Source: Stenotrophomonas rhizophila (GTDB lineage Bacteria > Pseudomonadota > Gammaproteobacteria > Xanthomonadales > Xanthomonadaceae). Taken from it: 64,000 bases of DNA. Numbering within the stretch: position 1 is the first letter of the stretch; each line of letters starts with the position of its first letter. The position numbers were made by a program, and so were the translations under genes. Positions 8,958-18,212 of this stretch are shown here, piece after piece. Below the pieces are notes generated by a model. It saw only the letters and a list, made by a program, of their open reading frames with translations. It had not been told where the DNA came from and searched no databases. The stretch covers positions 62,001 to 126,000 of the forward strand of contig NZ_JACWUO010000011.1 of the NCBI RefSeq assembly GCF_020857975.1. The letters are read 5' to 3'.

Positions 8958-9833
8958 ATGGACATTGTCGTCAAAGAAGAACTCAAGGCCTACATCGATC
9001 CGCTGACCGCCGACGAGCACGACGCGCTGGAGCGCAGCATCCTGGCCGAAGGCTGCCGCGATGCACTGGTGCTGTGGGGCGATGTACTGGTGGACGGGCA
9101 CAACCGCTTCGGCATCTGCCAGAAGCATGGCCTGCCGTTCCAGACCGTGCAGAACAGCCGCTTCCAGTCGATGGACGATGTGCATCTGTGGATGATCGAG
9201 CAGCACCTGGGCCGGCGCAGCGTCTCGGACTTCCAGCGCGGCGTGCTGGCGCTGCGCAAGCGCGACATCCTGGCCGAGCGGCATCGCGCCGAGCAGGCCC
9301 AGCTGCAGAAGGAAAGCGACGGCGAGATCGCCGACGCCGGCCCGCAAGGCGATGAGGACAGCCCGCCGTGGGCGGCCGCGCCCAAGGTCAGCCGCGCCGA
9401 CATGGCCCGCGAAGCCCGCCTGAGCAGCAGCCAGGTGACGATGATCGAGCGCATCCACAAGCAGGCGGCGCCCGAACTGGTGGAAGCGGTCAAAAGCGGA
9501 GTGATCTCGATCAGCGCCGCCGCCGCGGTGTCGGCCCTGCCCGAAGACGAGCAGCGCGCAGCGGCGGTGGCCGGCAAGGACGAACTCAAGCAGGCCGCCA
9601 AGCGCGTGCGCGAGGCCAAGCGCAAGCCGCGCAAGCCGGTGCAGGACGTGCTGCACAGCGCCGACGACGATGCCGAGGCGGACCCCGGCCGCGCCGCCGA
9701 GATTGCCGAGGCGCTCGCGTCACTGGGCGAGGGCCCGGCCGAACTGCGCCAGCGAGTGATCGCGCTGACCCTGGAAAACGACGCCCTGCGCCAGCAACTG
9801 GCCGCGTTGCGCAGGCAGCTGGCCGAGGTCTGA
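8958..9833 (+). CDS. ParB-like N-terminal domain protein (orphan)
   Basis: Protein of 291 residues with an N-terminal ParB/sulfiredoxin-like nuclease fold: DALVLWGDVLVDGHNRFGIC resembles the ParBc core, followed by a helix-turn-helix-like segment (SRADMAREARLSSSQVTMIERI, about 145-166) and a charged Lys/Arg-rich linker. The C-terminus (about 255-291) is a predicted coiled coil. It lacks a ParA partner and is not near an origin, so a chromosome-partition role is unlikely; similar orphan proteins in Xanthomonadaceae are annotated as plasmid-partition related. Function unknown; DNA binding is inferred from the fold. Confidence 0.7.
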   Translation: MDIVVKEELKAYIDPLTADEHDALERSILAEGCRDALVLWGDVLVDGHNRFGICQKHGLPFQTVQNSRFQSMDDVHLWMIEQHLGRRSVSDFQRGVLALRKRDILAERHRAEQAQLQKESDGEIADAGPQGDEDSPPWAAAPKVSRADMAREARLSSSQVTMIERIHKQAAPELVEAVKSGVISISAAAAVSALPEDEQRAAAVAGKDELKQAAKRVREAKRKPRKPVQDVLHSADDDAEADPGRAAEIAEALASLGEGPAELRQRVIALTLENDALRQQLAALRRQLAEV

Positions 9834-9834
9834 G

Positions 9835-9858
9835 GTAGTGCCGGCCGCTGGCCGGCAC
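9835..9858 (+). repeat. SMAG/REP-type GTAG palindrome
   Basis: Starts GTAGTGCCGGCC and folds on itself (GTGCCGGCC/GGCCGGCAC). It begins directly after the ParB-like stop codon, the usual 3' location for such elements. Confidence 0.75.
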
Positions 9859-9894
9859 ACCGCGCGCTCATGCGGCGATGGGTAGACTGCCGGC

Positions 9895-11187
9895 ATGACG
9901 CCGATATCGCCTCCCGACCCGCGCCGCGCCCAGCTGCGCCGCCTCAAGCTGATCGCGCTGGCCATGCTGCTGGCCATGCTGGCCGGCTTCGTGATCAGCC
10001 ACCTGCAGGGCGAACGCGGCATCTGGGCCTGGGTCTCGGCGTTCTGCGAGGCCGCTGCGGTAGGCGCGCTGGCCGACTGGTTCGCGGTGGTGGCGCTGTT
10101 CCGCCGCCCGCTGGGCCTGCCGATCCCGCATACCGCGATCATCCCGCGCAGCAAGGAACGCATCGCCGACAGCCTGGCGTTGTTCGTGCGCGACCAGTTC
10201 CTGGAACCGCAGGCATTGCTGGCACGGCTGCAGGTGTTCGACCCGGCCAGCCGCCTGGGCAGCTGGCTGGCCGATCCGGCCCGCTCCCGGCTGCTGGCCG
10301 ACATGGCCCGCGGCTGGGCCCTGCAGGCGCTGGACTTCCTCGACGAAGCCGCGGTCCGGCGCAGCATCCAGGGGTTTGTGATCCAGCAGCTGCGGCGGTG
10401 GAACGCAGCGGCCACCGCCGGTGAACTGCTGGGCCTGCTCACCGCCGACAACCGCCACCAGCGCGTGCTCGACGAGGGCCTGACCCGGGTCGGCCAGTGG
10501 CTGGACAACCCTTCGGTCAAACAACGCGCCTCCGAACTGATCGTGCGCTACCTCCAGCGCGAGTGGCCCAAGCTGGCCAGCACGGTGAACTGGGTCAAGC
10601 CGATCGACGAGATCGGCGACAGCCTGGCCGAACGCATGGCGCACGCAGTGCTGGCCGAACTGCAGCAGATCCTGGCCGAGCCTGCGCACCCGCTGCGCCG
10701 CGACTACGAAACCTGGTTGGCCAACTACATCCAGCGCCTGCGCGGCGACCCGGCGCTGGCCGAAAAGATCGACCAGATCAAGCAGCAGGTGATCGACCAC
10801 CCGGCCGTGCAGGAGTACGTGCAGGGCCTGTGGGAACGCATCCACGCCAGCCTGCGCGCGGACCTGTCCAGCGTCGATTCGGCACTGGCCGGCCACCTGC
10901 GCCGCAGCCTGGCCGCCGTCGGCCAGGCATTGCAGGACGACCCCTCGCTGCGGCAGGCGCTCAACCAGCACCTGATGGACGGCGCCGAACGCTTGACCAG
11001 CCGCCTGCGCGAGGGCGTCACCACCCACATCGCGCAGACCGTCAAGGGCTGGGACGAACGCCACCTGGTCGAACAGCTGGAACTGAGCGTGGGCCGTGAC
11101 CTGCAGTTCATCCGCTTCAACGGCACCCTGGTCGGCGGCCTGATCGGCCTGCTGCTGCATGCGCTGACGGTGTGGATGCACTGGTAG
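9895..11187 (+). CDS. DUF445 family membrane protein
   Basis: Protein of 430 residues of the DUF445 (YjiN-like) family. One transmembrane segment is near the N-terminus (about 19-42) and another at the extreme C-terminus (GTLVGGLIGLLLHALTVW), with a long helical middle. The conserved family start EAAAVGALADWFAVVALFRRPLGLPIPHTAIIP is present at about 46-80. The ATG at 9895 is the first in frame. It follows a REP palindrome, and is probably transcribed separately from the ParB-like gene. Function unknown; an envelope-associated role is inferred from topology only. Confidence 0.85.
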   Translation: MTPISPPDPRRAQLRRLKLIALAMLLAMLAGFVISHLQGERGIWAWVSAFCEAAAVGALADWFAVVALFRRPLGLPIPHTAIIPRSKERIADSLALFVRDQFLEPQALLARLQVFDPASRLGSWLADPARSRLLADMARGWALQALDFLDEAAVRRSIQGFVIQQLRRWNAAATAGELLGLLTADNRHQRVLDEGLTRVGQWLDNPSVKQRASELIVRYLQREWPKLASTVNWVKPIDEIGDSLAERMAHAVLAELQQILAEPAHPLRRDYETWLANYIQRLRGDPALAEKIDQIKQQVIDHPAVQEYVQGLWERIHASLRADLSSVDSALAGHLRRSLAAVGQALQDDPSLRQALNQHLMDGAERLTSRLREGVTTHIAQTVKGWDERHLVEQLELSVGRDLQFIRFNGTLVGGLIGLLLHALTVWMHW

Positions 11188-11308
11188 CGGCCGCTGCTGC
11201 GGGGCTACCCCGCCGCGGTGCCGCTTGACGGTTTGACCGGGTGTGTTTGTCCGGCCGCTGGCGTATTCTGCCGCCCATCCCGGGCCAAGGGGCCCACAGG
11301 GGGGATCG

Positions 11309-11707
11309 ATGCGCAGGACCATTCTCACGCTGGCGCTGTGCGCGCTGGCCAGCCACGCCCATGCCGGACGCGTCTACAAATGCGCCGCCGGCGGGCAGAC
11401 CATCTACCAGACCGTGCCCTGCCCGCCCGAGCAGGACACCGGCATCACCCGGCCGATCACCCGGGACCCGAAGCTGAGCTGGGAAGAACGCAGCCGCGCC
11501 CAGCGCGACCTGCAGGCCGCGCGCCAACGCATGCAGGCAGATGCCGGCCGTGGCCAACCGATGGTGCGCGGCACGGTGATCGACGGCTCGGTCGACCCCG
11601 AACAATGCGAGGACCTGCGGGGCCGCCGCGAACTGAGCGAAGCGTTCGGCCGTACCGCGCCGCCACATGTCGAAGCGGCGATCAAGAAGGCCTGCGCCAG
11701 GCGCTGA
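11309..11707 (+). CDS. DUF4124 domain periplasmic protein
   Basis: Exported protein of 132 residues. The first 20 residues form a Sec signal (MRRTILTLALCALASHAHA) with cleavage expected before GRVYKC. The DUF4124 core follows (RVYKCAAGGQTIYQTVPC), a small domain found in many short proteobacterial periplasmic proteins. Four cysteines outside the signal could form two disulfides. The ATG at 11309 has a run of six G (AGGGGGG) upstream; an upstream in-frame ATG at 11243 would bury the signal peptide and is rejected. Function unknown. It converges with the PvdN-like gene on the other strand. Confidence 0.82.
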   Translation: MRRTILTLALCALASHAHAGRVYKCAAGGQTIYQTVPCPPEQDTGITRPITRDPKLSWEERSRAQRDLQAARQRMQADAGRGQPMVRGTVIDGSVDPEQCEDLRGRRELSEAFGRTAPPHVEAAIKKACARR

Positions 11708-11726
11708 ACCACCGCGATCGCCGCGT

Positions 11727-13037
11727 CTAGCCCGCCACCGCCCGTACCGCCCGGACCAGCGCCTGCATCTGCGCGGGGGTGCTGAAAATGCCCGGCGTGG
11801 CGCGCAGGCAGGCGCCGGAGGCCAGCCCTTCGCGGGGCACCACGAACACGCCCGCTTGCTTGACCATGGCGGTGGCCGTGGCCGTGTTGGCTGCCAGCGT
11901 GGTCTGCCCGCGCAGGCGGAAGCCGGCGATCGCGCTGGACAGGCGCGGGTCGGCCGAGGCCAGCAGTTGGACCCGGTCGTCGCCGCGCAGCGCATCCAGC
12001 AAGAGGTTGCGCAGGTGCAGCAGCCGCGCGCGCTTGTTGGCCACGCCGATCCGCTGGTGCAGCTGCAATGCCAGCGGCAGCGCCATGTAGGCGGCGAAAT
12101 TGACCGTGCCGGTGTGGATGCGGGTACGGATATCGTCGTGGTCGGCCTCGCCCATGTACGGGTCCAGGTCGCGCACGCGGCCACGGCGCACATAGATCGC
12201 GCCCACCCCGACCGGTGCGCCGATCCACTTGTGCAGGTTGATGCCGATGAAATCCACGCCCAGCGCGCGTACCGGCGTGTCGACCTGGCCGATGCCGTGG
12301 GCGGCATCGAGGATCACCTCCGCCCCGGCCGCCCGGGCCAGCGCGGCGATCTGTGCCACCGGCAACAGCATGCCGTTGCGGTGGTTGACCTGGGTGAGCA
12401 GCAGCAGGCGCGTGCGCGGGTGCCGCGCCAGCGCCTGCCGGTAGGCGTCGACGATGCTGTCATGGTCGAACGGCTCGGGCAGCACCAGGCGCTGCACGTC
12501 CACGCCGCGGCGGGCGCGCAGCCACTGCATCGCAGCGATCATGCTGTCGTAGTCGGTATCGGCGTACAGCACGGTATCGCCCGGGCCGAGCTTGTTGTAG
12601 CCACCGATCAGGGCCTGCATCGCCTCGGTCGCGCCGCGGGTCAGCGCGATTTCGTCGGTGTCCACGCCCAGCGCCTGGGCCAACTGCACCCGCGCCTGTT
12701 CGAACAGCGGCGGGAAGGCCAGCCGCCCGAACCAGGCATTGCCGGCGTTCACCGTGGCGGTGGCCTGCTGGTAGGCCTGCAGCACCGGGCGCGCCATCGC
12801 GCCCCAATAGCCGTTGTCGAGCATCACCACCTCATCGGTGAGGTCGTACAGTGCCCGCACCTGGCCCCACCACGCCTCATCGCCGGCCAACTGCGCCGGC
12901 GTGCGTGCATCGACCGGCGGCAACGCGGGCAGTTCGGCGGGCAGCTCAGCGGACATGGCCGTGCCCATTGCCGCGCCGGCACCGGCCACGGGCAGCGCCA
13001 GCGCGCCGCGCAGCAGGTGGCGTCGTTGCCGGTCCAT
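11727..13037 (-). CDS. Tat-exported PLP-dependent class V aminotransferase-fold enzyme (PvdN-like)
   Basis: Fold-type I PLP enzyme of 436 residues in the isopenicillin N epimerase-like branch. Its N-terminus MDRQRRHLLRGALALPVAG is a twin-arginine signal, so it should work in the periplasm carrying its cofactor. The PLP lysine is in LHKWIGAPVGVG, preceded by DAAHGIGQV for the ring-stacking and aspartate site, with RGATEAMQ at the phosphate site. Pseudomonas PvdN, a Tat-exported PLP enzyme that edits a pyoverdine side chain, has the same architecture. The start codon overlaps the TonB receptor stop by one base (TGATG on this strand), so the two are translationally coupled. A siderophore- or ligand-modifying role is inferred, not shown. 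Confidence 0.8.
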   Translation of the reverse strand: MDRQRRHLLRGALALPVAGAGAAMGTAMSAELPAELPALPPVDARTPAQLAGDEAWWGQVRALYDLTDEVVMLDNGYWGAMARPVLQAYQQATATVNAGNAWFGRLAFPPLFEQARVQLAQALGVDTDEIALTRGATEAMQALIGGYNKLGPGDTVLYADTDYDSMIAAMQWLRARRGVDVQRLVLPEPFDHDSIVDAYRQALARHPRTRLLLLTQVNHRNGMLLPVAQIAALARAAGAEVILDAAHGIGQVDTPVRALGVDFIGINLHKWIGAPVGVGAIYVRRGRVRDLDPYMGEADHDDIRTRIHTGTVNFAAYMALPLALQLHQRIGVANKRARLLHLRNLLLDALRGDDRVQLLASADPRLSSAIAGFRLRGQTTLAANTATATAMVKQAGVFVVPREGLASGACLRATPGIFSTPAQMQALVRAVRAVAG

Positions 13038-15424
13038 CAGTAACGGATCCGGTATTCGGCGTAGACGTTGCGGCCGTCGGTGTCATACGGCGCGTTGCGC
13101 GAGTAGATCAGGCCGCGGCTGGCCTGGAACGTGGCCTGGTCCGGATAGCGGTCGAACAGATTGTCCGCGCCGATGCGCAGGGTCTGCTGGTCGGTCACGC
13201 GCAAAGCGACCGCCAGGTCGAAGAACGCCATCGCACCGAAGCGCTGGAAAATATCGCCGGTGGCATTGCCGGAGGAATCGGTCCATGCCCCGTAGTATCG
13301 CAGTTTGCCGAGCAGGCTCCAGCGGCCCAACTCGTAGCTGCTGCTCAAGGTGGCCTTGTGCTCGGGCAGGCGCTCTTCGAAGATGCGCCGCTGGCTGTCG
13401 TTGGTGGCCACGCCGGTGCGCCCGCCATCGACCCGGGTCTGGTTGTAGTTGTAGCCCAGCGTGGTGTTCAGGCGCCCTGCCCCAAGCGCGGCGGCATGGC
13501 TGGCGACCACGTCGATACCGCGCGTGGTGGTGTCGAAATCATTGGTGTAGAAGCTCACCGAGGTATAGCCCAGCGGGTTGGGCACCCCGGCCGGCACCGC
13601 GAACGAGGCCGACTGGCTGAAGCGGTCGGTGACCTTGATGTCGTAGACATCCACCGAACCGGAGAAGCCCAGCGCGGTCTTCCAGGTCAGGCCGAGCGAG
13701 GCGGTACGCGACTGTTCCGGCTTCAGCGGCTGCGCGCCGAGCTGGATCGCCAGCGGGTCGCCCGGCGACAGCCGGCCGGTGGTGAATACCTGCAGGGTCA
13801 CCGTATCCAGGCCCTGCTGGGTGCTCTGGGTGAACAGCTGGCCCGGCGTGGGCGCGCGGAAACCGGTGGATACCGAGCCGCGCACGGCCAGGCCGGGGGT
13901 GAATTCGAAACGCGTGGACAGCTTGCCATCCACGCTTTCACCGAACGCGGAGAAATGCTCGTAGCGGGTGGCCGCGCCCACGGTCCAGCGTGCGGTCAAG
14001 GGCGCCTCCACGTCGATGTAGGCCGCGCGGCTGCGCTGGCTCCAACGCCCGGCATTGGCCGCGCTGAAGCCCGGCGCGCCATTGGCGCCACCGGCCAGGC
14101 CGGTCACCGCGCCCGGACCGATCGCATAGGAGGCCGGATCGCCGGCGTCCACGCCGTAGGTTTCCTCGCGGGTCTCGGCGCCAAAGGCGATGTTGATCGG
14201 CGCGGCCAGCGCGCTGACCGGCAGCGCGTAGACGATATCGGCGTTGAGGTTCTTCTCCTGCTGCGACAGGCGGCCCAGGTAGAACGCGGTCGGGCTGGCC
14301 GGGCCCAGCGAGGCGTTGATCGAGTTGCCCAGGGTGTAGTCGATGCGGTTGCGGCCGTAGGACCCGCTCACATCCCAGCGCCAACGCTCGCCCCAGGTGC
14401 CGCGCAGGCCGAGCACGCCCTGCAGGTCGTCCTGCTCGTTGCCGTACTTCGGGCTGAAGCCGGTCGGGTACACGCTGCGCACGTTCCAGCCGGGGAACAC
14501 CCGGCTGGGGTTGTAGACCGAGGCGGTGCCGTCGGGATTGCGCCAGTTGAAATCGCTGACCCCTTCGCTGTGGCCGTACAGGCCGAAGCTGTACAGATCG
14601 ATGCGCGCGTTCAACGGCAGGTTGAGATTGAAGCCGAAATGGCGGTTTTCCAGATCCGGCTGGCCCCAACGCTGGACCGGATCGGGCACCGCCAGGTCCG
14701 GGTGCGCCTTCTGGAAGGCGATCGCGTCGGCACGCTGGCGGCTGCGCGAGGTGGCATCGGACTTGTCCCAATCGGCAAACAGCGACAGGCTGCCGGTGTC
14801 GCCCAGGGCGAATCCGTGGCGGGCGCCGACCTTGCGGCCACGGCCATCGCCGGCACTGTATTCGGACAGGCCCAGCGAGACCTCGCCGCCCACGCTGTCA
14901 TCCAGGATGATGTTGATCACCCCGGCGATGGCATCGGAACCATACTGCGCCGAGGCACCGTCGCGCAGCACTTCGATGCGCTGGATCGCATGCAGCGGAA
15001 TCTGCGCCAGGTCCGGGCCCTGCGCGCCGCGCGCGCCCAGCAATGCCGAACGGTGGAAGCGGCGGCCGTTGACCAGCACCAGGGTCTGGTCCGGCGACAA
15101 GCCGCGCAACGTGGCCGGGCGCACGAACACCAGGCCATCGTTCATCGGCATGCGCTGCACTACGAACGAGGGCACGAGCTGGGCCAGCACGTCGTTGAGG
15201 TCGGACGACTCGATGGCCTGGATTTCCTGCTTGGAAAACACATCCACCGGCGCCAGCGTGTCGAACTGGGTGCGGTTGCTGCCGCGCGTGCCGGTGACGA
15301 TCATCGTGTCCAGGGTGGCGGGGGCCGCGGCAGTCCCTGCCGGGGCGGTTTCGGCATGCCCTTCGGCGACCGCAACCAGGGAAACAACGGACACAACGGC
15401 TACCGCCAACGCACTGCGCTTCAC
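13037..15424 (-). CDS. TonB-dependent outer-membrane receptor
   Basis: Outer-membrane gated porin of 795 residues. Signal peptide about 1-25 (ending AEGHA), TonB-box-like segment at DTMIVTGTR, plug domain (about 50-160) with RGLSPDQTLVLVNGRR and QIPLHAIQRIEVLRDGASA, then a 22-strand barrel ending in aromatic RIRY. The start is chosen as GTG at 15424 because GGAG lies six bases upstream; a TTG at 15430 sits directly on that GGAG. It is the first gene of a two-gene unit with the PvdN-like enzyme. The ligand is unknown: the plug is not of the typical ferric-siderophore class seen in the divergent neighbour. Fur control is possible through the shared intergenic region but the box lies 187 bases upstream. 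Confidence 0.9.
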   Translation of the reverse strand: MKRSALAVAVVSVVSLVAVAEGHAETAPAGTAAAPATLDTMIVTGTRGSNRTQFDTLAPVDVFSKQEIQAIESSDLNDVLAQLVPSFVVQRMPMNDGLVFVRPATLRGLSPDQTLVLVNGRRFHRSALLGARGAQGPDLAQIPLHAIQRIEVLRDGASAQYGSDAIAGVINIILDDSVGGEVSLGLSEYSAGDGRGRKVGARHGFALGDTGSLSLFADWDKSDATSRSRQRADAIAFQKAHPDLAVPDPVQRWGQPDLENRHFGFNLNLPLNARIDLYSFGLYGHSEGVSDFNWRNPDGTASVYNPSRVFPGWNVRSVYPTGFSPKYGNEQDDLQGVLGLRGTWGERWRWDVSGSYGRNRIDYTLGNSINASLGPASPTAFYLGRLSQQEKNLNADIVYALPVSALAAPINIAFGAETREETYGVDAGDPASYAIGPGAVTGLAGGANGAPGFSAANAGRWSQRSRAAYIDVEAPLTARWTVGAATRYEHFSAFGESVDGKLSTRFEFTPGLAVRGSVSTGFRAPTPGQLFTQSTQQGLDTVTLQVFTTGRLSPGDPLAIQLGAQPLKPEQSRTASLGLTWKTALGFSGSVDVYDIKVTDRFSQSASFAVPAGVPNPLGYTSVSFYTNDFDTTTRGIDVVASHAAALGAGRLNTTLGYNYNQTRVDGGRTGVATNDSQRRIFEERLPEHKATLSSSYELGRWSLLGKLRYYGAWTDSSGNATGDIFQRFGAMAFFDLAVALRVTDQQTLRIGADNLFDRYPDQATFQASRGLIYSRNAPYDTDGRNVYAEYRIRY

Positions 15425-15877
15425 ATGCAACTCCAGTCACTGCTCGAAGGGAGCGCTGCAGACGCCAATGGCCCGCAGCGCGTGCGCATTCTGTGCAGGG
15501 GATGTGTCCCGGCAGTGACACCGGCGCGCAGCGCCGATGACATGCGCGCCGGCGCAGGCCGGCATCGCTTCGGCCTGGCACTGGCCATCACCGGCGCGCT
15601 TGAATAACGAAATGATAATGACTATCATTCACGCATTGGGTGCACGCCCAGCCCGCCGCCGTCCGGACATCGTCCGCGCACGTCCCCGGCACGCCCCGCG
15701 TGCATTCCCTGGTACCCCACTCCCGTGCCTGCGTGCCGCCGACGGCGGCAACGCCGTGCGCAGGAACCATCCCATCGGCGTGCAGGCCCAGCCTGCCCGC
15801 CCCTGCAGTGATGTGGCGCCGCGCGCTGCGCGCGCAATGGATTGCATGAAGCCGCTTGTCCACCTGGAAACCCTGCC
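15425..15877. other. Divergent intergenic region between two TonB receptor genes
   Basis: About 450 bases. It holds the Fur-box promoter at 15600-15629 and, on the plus side of it, a leader of roughly 245 bases before the second receptor. Open frames here (for example 15618-15881) are Arg/Pro-rich; that frame begins upstream of the predicted transcription start, so it is not accepted as a gene. Confidence 0.5.
15600..15629 (+). promoter_or_regulatory. Sigma-70 promoter overlapped by a Fur box
   Basis: TTGAAT at 15600-15605, 17-base spacer, TATCAT at 15623-15628. The palindrome AATGATA-ATGAC-TATCATT (15611-15629) has perfect 7-bp arms and matches the Fur consensus at about 15 of 19 positions, covering the spacer and -10 box. 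This predicts iron repression of the FpvA-like receptor operon. Confidence 0.8.
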
Positions 15878-18112
15878 ATGACCACCACCACCGTGTCTCC
15901 CGTTGTCCGCCCTTCGCTGCTCGCCATCGCCCTGCTCGCCGCTATCGCCGGCCATGCACCGCTGGCGCGGGCCGATGCAGGGCCGGGCGATGCGACCACG
16001 CTGGACACGGTCAAGGTCACCGCCGACGGCGACATCCCCACCTCCTACACCGTCAAGCAGGCGCGGACCGCGACCCGGCTGGACCTGTCGCTGCGGCATA
16101 CCCCGCAATCGGTCACCGTGATCACCCGCCAGCGGCTGGACGACATGGGCCTGTATGCGCTGTCGGACGTGATGGGCCAGGTCACCGGCGTGCATGTGGC
16201 CGTCACCGACAGCGAGCGCATCAACTATGTGTCGCGCGGCTACAACATCACCAATTTCCAGGTCGATGGGATGCTCAATACCTTCGGCGGCTACGTCAAG
16301 ACCAACACCGACAGCGTGATCTACGACCGCATCGAGGTGGTGCGCGGCGCCACCGGCCTGACCACCGGCGCCGGCGATCCGTCGGGCACCATCAACTTCG
16401 TGCGCAAGCGCCCGACCGCCGACGTGGCCATGAGCGCCAACCTGATGCTCGGCCGCTGGGGCAACCAGCGCCTGGAAGTGGACATGGGCGGCCCGATCGC
16501 GCTGGACGGCCGCGTACGCGCCCGCGTGGTTGCCGCCAAGCAGCAGAGCGATTCCTTCCGCGATGTATACCGGCTGGACAAGGACGTGTTCTACGCCATC
16601 GTGCAGGCCGACCTGACCGACAGCACCCTGCTCGAAGCCGGCTATGAATACCAGTCGCCACGCACCACCGGGGTCACCTGGGGCGTGCTGCCGTACTGGG
16701 GCGCGGACGGCCAGCCGGCCAACCTGCCGCGCTCGACCAATCTGTCGGCCAGCTGGAGCAGCTGGCCGATCGTGGAAAAAACCGCCTTCGCCCGCCTGGA
16801 ACAGCAGTTGGGCAACGGCTGGGCGATCAAGGGCAGCTACACCCGCTCCAAGCGCGATACCGAAGGCAGCGTCTGGTACGGGGCCTCCGGCTACCCGCGC
16901 GCGGACGGCAGCGGAGTGAAAGCCTTCCTCGGTGCCTTTGCCGAGCGCGGCGACATGCAGGTATTCGATGTCAACGCCGGCGGACCGTTCCGCCTGTTCG
17001 GGCGCGAACACGAACTGGTGGTCGGGCTTGGCCAATCGGTACGCAAGGGCGAAGTACCCGCTCTGTCCGACATCGTCTATGGCCCCGGTTACGACCAGGT
17101 GCCCGACTGGCACCACTGGAGCGGCGATGTCGCCCCGCTGGGCGTCACCCGCTACAACTGGCTGCAATCGCGCGACGAGCTCAAGCAGCGCGCCGCCTAC
17201 GTGGCCGCGCGCCTGCAGCTGGCCGATCCGCTGCTGGCGGTGCTCGGTGCGCGCTACGGCAGCTGGGAAACCCGCAGCTGGAACTACGACCACGACGCCA
17301 ACGGCACCCTGCTGCGCACCACCCGCGGCGGCTACAAGCCCGACGACTCGCTCACCCCCTATGTCGGCCTGGTCTACGACTTCGGCGGCAACTTCAGCGC
17401 CTATGCCAGCTATACCGACATCTTCCAGCCGCAGAACTACCGCGACCGCAGCAACAACTACCTCGAACCGGTGGTCGGGGACATGTGGGAAGCCGGGGTC
17501 AAGGGCGAATTCTTCGGCGGCCGCCTGAACACCTCCGCGGCGCTGTTCAAGGGCCTGAAGGACAACGTGGCCGAAGTCGACGATTCGGTCCCGGAAGGCT
17601 CGCTGCCCGACGGCAGCACCGCCTACCGTTCCACCGGCAAGGGCAACAAGGTCAAGGGTTGGGAACTGGAAGCGCAGGGCAGCATCACCGCGAACTGGAA
17701 CCTGTCGGCCGGCTACGCCCACACCACCATCCGCAACCAGCTCGGCGTGCGCCAGAACACCACTACCCCGGTGGACACTTTCCGGCTCAACACCGGCTGG
17801 CGCCCCGGTGGTACCTGGAACCGACTGTCGCTGGGCGGCGGGGTGACCTGGCAGAGCGGCATCTGGCGGATGAGCAACCGCCCGGCGGCCGACTTCGCCA
17901 GCAGCGGCAAGACCTACAAGTCGCCGATCACGCAAGACGCGTTGTTGCTGGTCAACGCCTTCGCCGGCTACCAGTTCAGCGACAACTTCTCGGCCCAGCT
18001 CAACATCAACAACCTGCTCGACAAGAAGTACTACAGCAACGTCGGCTTCTATGACGGCGTGTACTGGGGTGAACCGCGCAATGTGCGGCTGAGCCTGCGC
18101 TGGAAGCTGTAA
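15878..18112 (+). CDS. TonB-dependent ferric siderophore receptor (FpvA/FhuE-like)
   Basis: Outer-membrane receptor of 744 residues of the siderophore class. Signal peptide about 1-35 (ending PLARA). TonB-box region TLDTVKVTA, plug with RHTPQSVTVITRQRLDD, VSRGYNITNFQVDG and YDRIEVVRGATGLTTGAGDPSGTINFVRKRP, which is the classic siderophore-receptor signature. The barrel ends with the usual NINNLLDKKYYSNVGF and a C-terminal LSLRWKL. The ATG at 15878 follows GGAAA; an in-frame ATG at 15842 would add a stretch ahead of the signal peptide. Preceded by a Fur-box promoter about 250 bases upstream and followed by three membrane-protein genes of the ferrisiderophore-reduction type. Exact siderophore not readable. 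Confidence 0.92.
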   Translation: MTTTTVSPVVRPSLLAIALLAAIAGHAPLARADAGPGDATTLDTVKVTADGDIPTSYTVKQARTATRLDLSLRHTPQSVTVITRQRLDDMGLYALSDVMGQVTGVHVAVTDSERINYVSRGYNITNFQVDGMLNTFGGYVKTNTDSVIYDRIEVVRGATGLTTGAGDPSGTINFVRKRPTADVAMSANLMLGRWGNQRLEVDMGGPIALDGRVRARVVAAKQQSDSFRDVYRLDKDVFYAIVQADLTDSTLLEAGYEYQSPRTTGVTWGVLPYWGADGQPANLPRSTNLSASWSSWPIVEKTAFARLEQQLGNGWAIKGSYTRSKRDTEGSVWYGASGYPRADGSGVKAFLGAFAERGDMQVFDVNAGGPFRLFGREHELVVGLGQSVRKGEVPALSDIVYGPGYDQVPDWHHWSGDVAPLGVTRYNWLQSRDELKQRAAYVAARLQLADPLLAVLGARYGSWETRSWNYDHDANGTLLRTTRGGYKPDDSLTPYVGLVYDFGGNFSAYASYTDIFQPQNYRDRSNNYLEPVVGDMWEAGVKGEFFGGRLNTSAALFKGLKDNVAEVDDSVPEGSLPDGSTAYRSTGKGNKVKGWELEAQGSITANWNLSAGYAHTTIRNQLGVRQNTTTPVDTFRLNTGWRPGGTWNRLSLGGGVTWQSGIWRMSNRPAADFASSGKTYKSPITQDALLLVNAFAGYQFSDNFSAQLNINNLLDKKYYSNVGFYDGVYWGEPRNVRLSLRWKL

Positions 18113-18212
18113 CCGCTCTCCAAGGGAACCGCAGCCCCACGCTGCGACACGGCCAGGGACGGCCACCTTTCCCCGCAGCAACGGCCTTGGCCGGGGCTGC
18201 CCATTGTTGGAC

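Noticed and set aside
8958..9833. ParB partition gene marking the replication origin
   Set aside because: No ParA partner, no parS-like site or DnaA boxes seen nearby, and the domain order differs from chromosomal ParB.
15618..15881. 88-codon frame ending in ATGA overlap with the siderophore receptor start
   Set aside because: Its ATG lies upstream of the transcription start predicted from the -10 box at 15623-15628, composition is Arg/Pro-rich like non-coding GC-rich DNA, and no ribosome binding site precedes it.
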